DNA of 8,696 bases from Pseudomonadota bacterium (GTDB taxonomy: Bacteria > Pseudomonadota > Alphaproteobacteria > Acetobacterales > Acetobacteraceae): NCBI GenBank assembly GCA_021808185.1, contig JAKBCB010000140.1:1-8696 (forward strand). The letters are read 5' to 3'. The position numbers and the translations under genes were made by a program. Below the pieces are notes generated by a model, which worked only from the letters and a program-made list of their open reading frames with translations, ran no database searches and was not told the origin of the DNA. Within the stretch, counting starts at the first letter, position 1, and each line of letters opens with the position of its first letter. Shown here in pieces: positions 1 through 6,068 of the stretch.

Positions 1-483
1 CAGATGGTCGATGTCCATCTGGTCGAAGAACAGCCGCGGCGGGCGCCGGCCCGAGCGCAGCACCGCGCACATCGCCGCCAGCCCGTTCACCAGCACCAGA
101 TCGGGCTTGCGGTCCAGCATCTCCCCCACGGCCGCCGCCTGCGCCGCTCCGGCGAAATGGTGGACCAGGGGCTGCTCGGCGGCGTCCAGCACGCCGGAGA
201 GGTAGTGATTGCGAAAGGTCTCCCGCCGCTGGTGGTTCGCGATCAGCGTCACCCCGACCGGATGCTTCCAGTAGTCCGACTGCTCGCGATCCAACCGCGC
301 CGAATCCCCAAAGGCCGGATTCCCAGGGGCGGCGATGGCCGCCTCGGGCACGAAATGCGCGATCTCGATCCGTGGCGCCAGCGTGGCGAGCGCGTTCATG
401 AACAGCGCCAGACGCCGGGTTCCGCCCTGCTCGTCCCGCCCCGGCGAGGCCGGCGGCAGCACCGTGATGACCTGGACCTTCAT
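1..483 (-). CDS. Glycosyltransferase, GT-B/family 4-like, N-terminal part (runs off the left edge)
   Basis: An ATG at 483 reads leftward without a stop to the window edge, giving 161 residues. The start MKVQVITVLPPASPG followed by GGTRR at about 20-24 resembles the N-terminal beta-strand and glycine-rich loop of GT-B glycosyltransferases, where the acceptor-binding domain begins. Later segments DLVLVNGLAAM (128-138) and PRLFFDQMDIDHL (149-161) match the part of family 4 and exosortase-associated sugar transferases where a strand ends in an acidic D-x-D-x-x-H stretch. The nucleotide-sugar-binding C-terminal domain is outside the window, so donor and linkage cannot be told. It starts 15 bases after the stop of the FkbM methyltransferase and is almost certainly cotranscribed with it. 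A weak GAGG overlapping that upstream stop codon may help initiation. The role would be cytoplasmic addition of a sugar to a lipid-linked glycan. The family call is by pattern only; the reading frame itself is secure. Confidence 0.72.
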   Translation of the reverse strand, partial: MKVQVITVLPPASPGRDEQGGTRRLALFMNALATLAPRIEIAHFVPEAAIAAPGNPAFGDSARLDREQSDYWKHPVGVTLIANHQRRETFRNHYLSGVLDAAEQPLVHHFAGAAQAAAVGEMLDRKPDLVLVNGLAAMCAVLRSGRRPPRLFFDQMDIDHL

Positions 484-498
484 GCCCGGCGCCCCGCC

Positions 499-1266
499 TC
501 AGGCTTGCGCGTCCGCCGGCAAGGCGTCGCGGCGGAACAGGATGCAGTCCATCTCGATGAGCCACGGGAAACGCCCGGCATTGTTCGGCACGAAGGCGCT
601 GGGTTCGAACCCGAGGCCTTGCAGTGTCGCAAGCGCTTCGCCGAGGCCTGCCGTCCCCTCGTACAGGGCCTTGATCGACAGTTCGGTCTGCAGGCCCACG
701 AAGTCCGCGATCGCCGCGCCGGCCCCCGCGACGACGGCGAGGTCGTTGCCTTGTGTGTCCAGTTTCAGGTACGGCCGCCGAAACCCCAGTTGCGCCTGAA
801 AGCGCGGCAATTCGACGGCAACCGTGGATCGCGGCACGATCACGGATCGGGCGATGCTGTTATCGTGCCGGAATATCGCTGGCTGGTCCGGGCTGGGCTG
901 GCGCAGCGAACTCAGTTCGGACTCGCGCATGATGTGGAAGGTGGCGGGGCCGGCTTCCCGGTCGAGCGCAAGCTGCTCGACATGCCAGCGGCGATCCTTG
1001 GCCGCCAGCGTCCTCAGCGTGTCCGCCAACTCGGGAATGGGTTCGAACGAGATGATATCGCCGGTGAATCCGACCGCGTTGCGCAGCATCTGGGCATATT
1101 GGCCGCGATTCGCCCCGACATCGAAAACGCAATCTATTTCGAAATAATCAAAGAAACGGCGCAGATGCACGCGCTCCGGTGCCAAGTGAACCTCGTATAA
1201 TGGAACAATGATGTTTCCAGAAAGACGTTCGATGGCATTGGCAATCCTTCGCCTGAAGGTCGGCAT
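499..1266 (-). CDS. FkbM family SAM-dependent methyltransferase
   Basis: 255 residues from the ATG at 1266. The Rossmann glycine motif FDVGANRGQYA lies at 48-58, the acidic ribose-binding strand SFEPIPEL at 73-80, the FkbM-typical KLDTQGND at 168-175 (usually K-I-D-V-E-G), and ELSI at 195-198, ending with EMDCILFRR (238-246). Members O-methylate sugars or polyketides with S-adenosylmethionine; beside glycosyltransferases the likely substrate is a sugar hydroxyl of the glycan, in the cytoplasm. The frame stays open upstream to a TTG at 1329 (276 residues), but residues before 1266 do not look like family sequence, and an AGGTG lies 4 bases before the ATG, so 1266 is preferred. It is followed 15 bases later by a glycosyltransferase. 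The 5' third is far less G+C-rich than its neighbours (about 52% over 1081-1380, against 80-90% in sampled lines of the gene to its right), suggesting different ancestry or a recombination edge. Confidence 0.9.
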   Translation of the reverse strand: MPTFRRRIANAIERLSGNIIVPLYEVHLAPERVHLRRFFDYFEIDCVFDVGANRGQYAQMLRNAVGFTGDIISFEPIPELADTLRTLAAKDRRWHVEQLALDREAGPATFHIMRESELSSLRQPSPDQPAIFRHDNSIARSVIVPRSTVAVELPRFQAQLGFRRPYLKLDTQGNDLAVVAGAGAAIADFVGLQTELSIKALYEGTAGLGEALATLQGLGFEPSAFVPNNAGRFPWLIEMDCILFRRDALPADAQA

Positions 1267-1344
1267 GATGCACCTGGCAAAAAACCTCGACCAGCATTGC
1301 TCAGGCAGGCACGTGCTTGCGCTGTTCAAACGCCTTATCGAATC

Positions 1345-1373
1345 AAATTAACGCCCCATCGGTGGTCCGGCAA
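1345..1373 (-). promoter_or_regulatory. Candidate sigma-70 promoter for the methyltransferase-glycosyltransferase pair
   Basis: Read leftward, TTGCCG (1373-1368) is followed after 17 bases by TAATTT (1350-1345). The -35 matches the consensus at four of six positions and the -10 at three. It sits in the AT-richer 150-base gap between the family 2 glycosyltransferase and the FkbM gene. Transcription would begin near 1338, about 70 bases before the ATG at 1266. The match is weak, and readthrough from the upstream genes would also explain expression. Confidence 0.25.
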
Positions 1374-1407
1374 GGCGTGAAGGGGGAACAGGCGTGAAGG
1401 GGAAACC
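1374..1407. repeat. Imperfect tandem duplication of a 17-base unit
   Basis: On the plus strand, GGCGTGAAGGGGGAACA (1374-1390) is directly followed by GGCGTGAAGGGGAAACC (1391-1407). The copies share GGCGTGAAGGGG and then a G/A-rich tail. They lie in the intergenic gap just downstream of the family 2 glycosyltransferase stop and next to the composition break. This looks like a local replication-slippage duplication; no known element is recognised. Confidence 0.7.
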
Positions 1408-1416
1408 CAGGGGCGC

Positions 1417-2334
1417 TCAGCCCGCCCCGCCCCGCCGCCAGTAGCGCACCTCGCCCTGGGCCTGCGCCAGCACGATCAGCGCCGGCAGCCACACCGGCGG
1501 CGGCGCGACCAGCCGGGCCAGGGCGTAGCTGGCATGGCCGGCGAGCCAGCGCCGCCACAGCCAGCGCGGCACGCCGAACACGCGGGGGGCGCCGGCATCG
1601 CCGCGCCGATGCGCCTCGGTCTCGCCGGCGGCGGCGAAGTAGCGGCGGATAGAGGCCGCCGTCTGCCGCTCCGGCGCGATCAGGTGCGACACTCGGCAGT
1701 CCGGCACCCAGCGCCCAATGCCGCCGGCGGCAAGCATCGCCGCCATCGCCGCGGTCTCCTCGCCCAGCCGGCCCCGCCCGGGGGCGGCGCCGAGCGCGGG
1801 GTCGTACGGGCATCGCCGCTGCTCGGCCGCGCGCACCGCGTAGTTGGCGCCGTACGGCAGGGCGGCTGCGGCCAGGGCGCCCGGTGCCGCGCCGAGGTCG
1901 CGCGCGGCCAGGGCCGGGGCCAGCAGCGCGAGGTTGTCGCGCACCCAGGGGGTCACCGGCGGCAGCAGCACCGGCACGATGGGCCCGCCGAACACCGAGG
2001 CATCGGGCCAGCGCGCGAAGGCGCGCGCGTAGGCCGCGAGCCAGTCCGCATCGACCACCACGTCGTCGTCGGTCCAGGCGATATAGGCGCCGCGCGCCGC
2101 CGCCACCGCGTGGTTGCGGGCATGCGACAGGCCGGGCTGCGCCGCGTGCTCCAGCCGCAGCGGTAGCCGGGCGGCGAAGCGCGCCGCCACCGCCTGCGTG
2201 TCGTCCGTGCTGGCGTTGTCGATCACCAGCACCTCGAACGGCCCGCCCGGCGGCGCCATCGCGGCGAGCGAGTCCAGCGTGCGCGCCAGCGAGGCCGCGC
2301 GGTCGCGGGTGCAGATCGCAACCGTGATCAGCAT
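1417..2334 (-). CDS. Glycosyltransferase family 2 (GT-A fold)
   Basis: 305 residues. It opens with the classic GT2 strand MLITVAICTRDRAASL, then VIDNASTDDT (37-46), the nucleotide-binding region HARNHAVAAARGAYIAWTDDD with the metal-binding DDD at 89-91, an acceptor-side PYGANYAVR (160-168), and GEE at 191-193 at the place of the usual catalytic GED. The C-terminal part (about 225-305) is Arg/Trp-rich with a short hydrophobic stretch near 277-291, which may hold it at the inner membrane. It should transfer one sugar from a nucleotide sugar to a lipid-linked glycan in the cytoplasm; the substrate is unknown. Because the UDP-xylose synthase gene ends 9 bases upstream, xylose is a reasonable but untested donor. 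The ATG at 2334 is supported by a well-placed ribosome binding site that overlaps the upstream stop codon. The gene is very G+C-rich (80-90% in sampled lines). Confidence 0.92.
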   Translation of the reverse strand: MLITVAICTRDRAASLARTLDSLAAMAPPGGPFEVLVIDNASTDDTQAVAARFAARLPLRLEHAAQPGLSHARNHAVAAARGAYIAWTDDDVVVDADWLAAYARAFARWPDASVFGGPIVPVLLPPVTPWVRDNLALLAPALAARDLGAAPGALAAAALPYGANYAVRAAEQRRCPYDPALGAAPGRGRLGEETAAMAAMLAAGGIGRWVPDCRVSHLIAPERQTAASIRRYFAAAGETEAHRRGDAGAPRVFGVPRWLWRRWLAGHASYALARLVAPPPVWLPALIVLAQAQGEVRYWRRGGAG

Positions 2335-2346
2335 GCCTGTCCCTCA
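2335..2346 (-). promoter_or_regulatory. Ribosome binding site overlapping the upstream stop codon
   Basis: Read leftward the junction is TGAGGGACAGGCATG. The GAGG shares bases with the TGA stop of the decarboxylase gene and lies 7 bases before the ATG of the family 2 glycosyltransferase. This fixes the start at 2334 and suggests the two proteins are made by coupled translation. Confidence 0.6.
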
Positions 2347-3315
2347 GCCGCCCAGCAGCGCGCGGAAATAGGCGATGGTGCGGCGCAGCCCGTCGTCCAG
2401 CGCCACGGTCGGCTCCCAGCCCAGTACCGTGCGGGCGCGAAAAATATCGGGGCAGCGCTGGCGCGGGTCGTCCGCCGGCAGCGGCCGGTACACGATGCGC
2501 GACGGCCCGCCGATGAGCGCGATCACCTGCTCGGCGAGGCCACGCACGGTGATTTCGCACGGGTTGCCGAGATTGATCGGCCCGGTCACCTCGGCCGGGC
2601 TGTCCATCAGCCGCACGAGCCCCGCGATCAGATCGCTCACGTAGCAGAAGGCGCGGGTCTGCGCGCCCTGCCCGTACAGCGCGAGATCCTGGCCGCGCAG
2701 GGCCGCGACGATGAAGTTGGAGACGACACGGCCATCGTCGGGGTGCATGTGCGGGCCGTAGGTGTTGAAGATGCGCGCGACCTTGATGCCGACGCCGTGC
2801 TGGCGGTGATAGTCGAAGAACAGCGTCTCCGCGCAGCGCTTGCCCTCGTCGTAGCAGGCGCGCGGGCCGAGCGGATTGACGTTGCCGCAATACTCCTCCG
2901 GCTGCGGGTGCACCGTGGGGTCGCCGTACACCTCGCTGGTGGAAGCCTGGAGGATCTTCGCGCCCGTGCGCTTGGCCAGCCCCAGCATGTTGATGGCGCC
3001 GACCACGCTGGTTTTCGTCGTCCGTACCGGATCGAACTGGTAGTGCACCGGCGAGGCCGGACAGGCGAGGTTGTAGATCTCGTCCACCTCGACATGCAGC
3101 GGCAAGGTGATGTCGTGGCGCAGCAGCTCGAAGCGCGGATCGCCGAGCAGGGCCGCGATGTTCTCGCGCCGGCCGGTGAGGAAATTGTCCACGCACAGCA
3201 CGTCGTGGCCGTCCGCCAGCAGCCGCGCGCACAGATGCGAGCCGAGGAAGCCGGCGCCGCCGGTGACGAGGACGCGCTTGCGGACGATCCGGCGGGGCAC
3301 GGGCTGGCTGGTCAT
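2344..3315 (-). CDS. uxs: UDP-glucuronate decarboxylase (UDP-xylose synthase), extended SDR family
   Basis: 323 residues. The family makes UDP-xylose from UDP-glucuronate with bound NAD+, via a 4-keto intermediate, in the cytoplasm. Visible signatures: NAD-binding TGGAGFLG (18-25), acidic VDNF (42-45), YNLACPASPVHYQ (81-93), ASTSEVYGDP (124-133), the catalytic YDEGK with Tyr155 and Lys159, RIFNTYGPHMHPDDGRVVSN (181-200), the substrate-binding GAQTRAFCYVSD (217-228), INLGNP (247-252), and DDPRQRCPDI...LGWEP near the C-terminus. This run is diagnostic for UXS rather than for epimerases or dehydratases. The length fits soluble bacterial UXS with no membrane anchor. The ATG at 3315 is chosen because GGAA lies 9 bases before it; in-frame ATGs at 3339 and 3354 lack one. 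It heads the leftward operon. UDP-glucuronate must come from a UDP-glucose dehydrogenase encoded elsewhere. 'uxs' is a family name, not a locus-specific symbol. Confidence 0.95.
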   Translation of the reverse strand: MTSQPVPRRIVRKRVLVTGGAGFLGSHLCARLLADGHDVLCVDNFLTGRRENIAALLGDPRFELLRHDITLPLHVEVDEIYNLACPASPVHYQFDPVRTTKTSVVGAINMLGLAKRTGAKILQASTSEVYGDPTVHPQPEEYCGNVNPLGPRACYDEGKRCAETLFFDYHRQHGVGIKVARIFNTYGPHMHPDDGRVVSNFIVAALRGQDLALYGQGAQTRAFCYVSDLIAGLVRLMDSPAEVTGPINLGNPCEITVRGLAEQVIALIGGPSRIVYRPLPADDPRQRCPDIFRARTVLGWEPTVALDDGLRRTIAYFRALLGG

Positions 3316-3436
3316 CTGGCGTCGTTCCGTATGTGGCATCGCATTCGGGGGCATAAGCGCCGATTGGATGTTAGCGAAGCGTAAGATATACCCGCGCGCC
3401 GCCCCAACCGTGGCTCGCAACGCAGTCAGGCAAGCC
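3316..3436. promoter_or_regulatory. Divergent intergenic promoter region
   Basis: These 121 bases separate the leftward decarboxylase gene from the rightward glycosyltransferase gene, so both units need promoters here. An AT-richer island at about 3354-3390 stands out in GC-rich surroundings. On the plus strand a promoter-like pair is listed separately. For the leftward gene the best pair is TTCGCT (about 3378-3373) and TATGCC 17 bases on, with only three of six matches each, so it is not called separately. No operator palindrome is evident. Confidence 0.5.
3364..3392 (+). promoter_or_regulatory. Candidate sigma-70 promoter for the rightward glycosyltransferase unit
   Basis: TTGGAT (3364-3369) and TATACC (3387-3392) are 17 bases apart. 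The -35 matches three of six positions and the -10 four of six. Transcription would begin near 3399, about 38 bases before the GTG at 3437. This placement would exclude the in-frame ATG at 3368 as the start. Confidence 0.3.
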
Positions 3437-4333
3437 GTGATCAGCAAGAGCGATTTCGTCGCGTTCCTCAATCGCCGGCTCCGGCGCTTCGACATCGCGG
3501 TGATCCGGCATTCCGAGCTGTGGCGCATGACCGCCCATCTCGGTCGCCAGCCGGTGCCCACCGGTCCGGCGGCGCCGGCGCGCGCGCCGCTGCTGCGCGT
3601 GCTGGGGCCGGAGCCGGGCCACGCGACGTTCGATTTCGCCGTGGTCATGCCGAGCCTGCTGCGCCCGACGCTGGGGCGCGCGCTCGCCTCGGTGTTCGCG
3701 CAGGATTTCCCCGGCACGGTGCAGACGCTGATCGGCATCGACATGCCGCGCGGCGACCTCGCCGAGGTCGAGGCAGCCTGCCGCGCGCGTCCGGCCAACC
3801 ACACGGTGCTGCTGTTCGACCCCGGCTATTCCACCTCGGTGCGGCATGGCGGGCTGCATCCGGCCTGGGACGGGGGCGTGCTGCGCACCGTGCTCAGCTA
3901 CCTCGCCGCAAGCCGGCGGGTGGCCTATCTGGACGACGACAACTGGTGGGCGCCCGCGCATCTGTCCTCGCTGGCCGCGGCGCTGGAGGGGCATGACTGG
4001 GCATGGTCGCTGCGCTTTCATGTCGAGCCGGGGGCGGACGGGGCGATGCGCGAGGACCGCTGGGAATCGGTGGGGCCGGGGCGCGGCGTGTTCCCCGAGG
4101 GCTGGGTGGACCCGAACACCCTGGCGATCGACAAGCTGGCCTGCGAGGCGGTGCTGCGCTGGTGGGGACTGCCCAAGCCCGACAGCCCGACCGGAACGAG
4201 CGGCGACTGGAACGTGTTCCGCCATCTGAGCAACGCCTACCGGGGCCGCGGTACCGGGCGGGCCACCGCGTATTACACGGTGAAGGACCGCATCCCGGTC
4301 TATGACACCCCGCCCGTCGCCATCGGTGGCTGA
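3437..4333 (+). CDS. Divergent GT-A-type glycosyltransferase (family 2-like)
   Basis: 298 residues from a GTG. The first 30 residues, with LNRRLRRFDIAVIRHSELWRM, form a basic amphipathic helix, followed by a Pro/Ala linker. The catalytic part begins near 66 with FAVVMPSLLRPTLGRALASVFAQDF, a GT2-like first strand and helix, then LIGIDMP (98-104), and RVAYLDDDNWWAPAHL (161-176) holding the metal-binding DDD at 166-168. The second half has WSLRFHVEP (190-198), WVDPNTLAID (223-232) and GDWNVFRHL (256-264), where acceptor-binding and catalytic residues are expected. It lacks a clear GED motif. The role is inferred as cytoplasmic sugar transfer to a lipid-linked or surface glycan; donor unknown. 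Start choice: AGG (3428-3430) lies 6 bases before the GTG at 3437, while the in-frame ATG at 3368 has no ribosome site and overlaps a candidate promoter. Its 3' end overlaps the next gene by 32 bases, implying a functional pair. Confidence 0.8.
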   Translation: MISKSDFVAFLNRRLRRFDIAVIRHSELWRMTAHLGRQPVPTGPAAPARAPLLRVLGPEPGHATFDFAVVMPSLLRPTLGRALASVFAQDFPGTVQTLIGIDMPRGDLAEVEAACRARPANHTVLLFDPGYSTSVRHGGLHPAWDGGVLRTVLSYLAASRRVAYLDDDNWWAPAHLSSLAAALEGHDWAWSLRFHVEPGADGAMREDRWESVGPGRGVFPEGWVDPNTLAIDKLACEAVLRWWGLPKPDSPTGTSGDWNVFRHLSNAYRGRGTGRATAYYTVKDRIPVYDTPPVAIGG

Positions 4334-6053
4334 CTTGCGGCACGGCCGGCTCGCGGCCCTGTTCCGCCCCTGCCCGGGGTGGCTGGCGCTGGGCCTCGCG
4401 CTCGCCATCGGGGCGGCGCACACGCTGGCCATGCTGCCCATGGGCGTGATCCTCGGCACGGCGGAGTTCTGGACCTTCCCGCGCGGCATCGTCGCCGGCG
4501 GGCAGGTGGACATGGCGCAGGAGCTGATGGGCTACCGCTATCTGGCGCAGGCGCCCTGGATGCTGCCGCTGCTGCATGTGCCCAACATCACCCCGCCCGA
4601 CGGGATGAACGCCTTCTGGCTCGACCCGGTGCCCTGGCTTGGCCTGCTGACCCGGCCCGTCGAGGCGCTGGCCGGCCATCTGGTGAACCTGCTGGGCTTC
4701 TTCCTGTTCGCGGCCTTCGCGCTGCCGGGGGTGGCGATGGCGGCGCTGCTGCGCGCGGCCGGAGAGCGCGGGCTGCTCGCCGCCGCCGCCGCCGCCCTGC
4801 TGTGCGACCCGATGCCGCTGCTGCTGATCGAGTGGGGCCATATCGCGCTGTGCCTGCAAGCGGCGGTGATCGCGGCGCTCGCGCTCTATGTCGCCGAGCG
4901 GCGGCGCGCCGGCTGGCACAACGACTGGCGGGAGGGGCGGGCGCATCCGTGGGCGTGGTTCTTCCTGCTGGCCCTGACGCTGCTGACGCATCTGTATCTG
5001 TTCGTCATGGTCGGCGGCATCTGGGCCGCGGCCACGCTGGAAAATCTGCTGGAGCGGCGCCGCTGGACCGCGCCGCGCGCGCTGGCGACGCTGGCCGCCA
5101 TCGTGGCGCTGGGGTTTGCCACCGGCATCCTTTCGCCGCGGACGCTCTCGGGCGGCACCACGGGCTTCGGCATCGGCTCGATGAACCTCGCCTCGCCCAT
5201 CCTGCCGCAGCTCAGCGGTGCCATCCCGCCGCTGCGCGAGTACTGGGCGGGAATGCATATCCAGGTGTTCGATTACCCGGGCCTGGGCGTCCTGCTGCTG
5301 CTGCTCGCGGCACTCGCGACCCGGCTGCGCCATGGGCGGGACTCCAGATCCGGCCCGTGGCGGCGCCATGGCGCGCTGCTCGCGCTGCTGCTCGGCTTCC
5401 TGCTGTTCGCGCTGTCCAACCGTGTCACCCTCGGCGCCCGCGTGCTGCTGGAGCTGCCGCTGCCGGACAAGCTCGCCTACGCGCTCGGCGCGTTCCGGGC
5501 CAGCGGGCGGTTCTTCTGGCCGCTCGCCTATGCGCTGACCGCAAGCGGGCTGCTGGTGCTGCTGCGCCAGGCGCGGCGCGGGGTGGCGCTCGTGCTGCTG
5601 GCGGGGCTGGGGGCGGTGCAGGTGCTGGATGCCGGCCCGCTGCGCCAGGCCATCGCCGCCAGCATCGCCCACCCGCCGGCGCCGGTGTTCGACCACGCCC
5701 GCGCCATGGCGCTGCTCGACCACGCCACCGAGATGCTGGTGTTTCCCTCCGTCGGCTGCGTGGCGCAGGCGGTGGAGCACGGCCCGGTGGCAAGCTGGCT
5801 CGCGACCGAGACCAAGCTCGATCAGGCCAACGTGGAGCTGCAATTGCTGGCCGCGCGGCGCAACCTGCCGCTCAACACGGTGGTCAATTCCCGCCTGCCG
5901 ACCGATTGCGCGGCGGAGGCGGCGATGCGGGCGGCGCCCCTGCGGCCGGGGGTGGCGTATGTCTATCTCGACGGCACGGCGCCGGCGGCGGCGGAATGCA
6001 TGGCGATCGACTGGCTGCGGGCATGCCGGCTGCCGGCGCAGGGCCGAGACTAG
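4302..6053 (+). CDS. Polytopic membrane protein, GT-C-like (resembles DUF6311)
   Basis: 583 residues with about ten hydrophobic segments, for example near 27-46, 125-150, 157-176, 180-198, 217-240, 257-275, 325-340, 357-373, 405-421 and 427-443, then a soluble tail of about 130 residues. The first loop carries an acidic GQVDMAQELMGYRYL (67-81, Asp70), where GT-C glycosyltransferases place a catalytic acid. Other features are SMNLASPILPQ (293-303) and FRASGRFFWPLAYAL (398-412), which I recall from DUF6311 proteins; that family name is from memory. The tail has four cysteines (486, 536, 566, 575), suggesting a disulfide-bonded periplasmic domain. The likely role is polyprenyl-phosphate-sugar-dependent modification of a glycan outside the inner membrane, or ligation/polymerisation; function is unproven. 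The ATG at 4302 overlaps the previous gene by 32 bases; a GTG at 4326 is an alternative. A run of GCC codons encodes AAAAA at about 160-165. Confidence 0.85.
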   Translation: MTPRPSPSVADLRHGRLAALFRPCPGWLALGLALAIGAAHTLAMLPMGVILGTAEFWTFPRGIVAGGQVDMAQELMGYRYLAQAPWMLPLLHVPNITPPDGMNAFWLDPVPWLGLLTRPVEALAGHLVNLLGFFLFAAFALPGVAMAALLRAAGERGLLAAAAAALLCDPMPLLLIEWGHIALCLQAAVIAALALYVAERRRAGWHNDWREGRAHPWAWFFLLALTLLTHLYLFVMVGGIWAAATLENLLERRRWTAPRALATLAAIVALGFATGILSPRTLSGGTTGFGIGSMNLASPILPQLSGAIPPLREYWAGMHIQVFDYPGLGVLLLLLAALATRLRHGRDSRSGPWRRHGALLALLLGFLLFALSNRVTLGARVLLELPLPDKLAYALGAFRASGRFFWPLAYALTASGLLVLLRQARRGVALVLLAGLGAVQVLDAGPLRQAIAASIAHPPAPVFDHARAMALLDHATEMLVFPSVGCVAQAVEHGPVASWLATETKLDQANVELQLLAARRNLPLNTVVNSRLPTDCAAEAAMRAAPLRPGVAYVYLDGTAPAAAECMAIDWLRACRLPAQGRD

Positions 6054-6068
6054 GCGGGGATCACCGCC
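6053..6068. terminator. Small GC hairpin between convergent genes (weak, possible bidirectional terminator)
   Basis: GGCGG (6053-6057) and CCGCC (6064-6068) can form a 5-bp stem with a 6-base loop exactly across the two converging stop codons. There is no T-tract on either side and the stem is short, and such GC stems are common by chance here, so termination is only possible. Confidence 0.15.

Noticed and set aside
4..1200. A 398-codon plus-strand frame across the left edge
   Set aside because: It lies antisense to the FkbM gene and the partial glycosyltransferase, both of which have recognisable motifs, and it shows no domain of its own.
1267..1329. N-terminal extension of the methyltransferase to the TTG at 1329
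   Set aside because: The extra 21 residues are Cys-rich and unlike family members, and the ATG at 1266 has an AGGTG just upstream.
1351..1416. Inverted repeat ACGCCCC ... GGGGCGC after the GT2 stop as a terminator
   Set aside because: The arms are about 52 bases apart and no T-tract follows, so an efficient terminator is unlikely.
1343..3232. A 629-codon minus-strand frame spanning the GT2 and decarboxylase genes, raising the idea of a fusion
   Set aside because: It is a shifted frame of both; the true frames have complete, family-typical motifs and end in their own stop codons.
4780..4800. Run of GCC repeats inside the membrane protein gene as a phase-variable tract
   Set aside because: Trinucleotide repeats keep the frame, the run is short, and alanine runs are ordinary in membrane segments of GC-rich genes.
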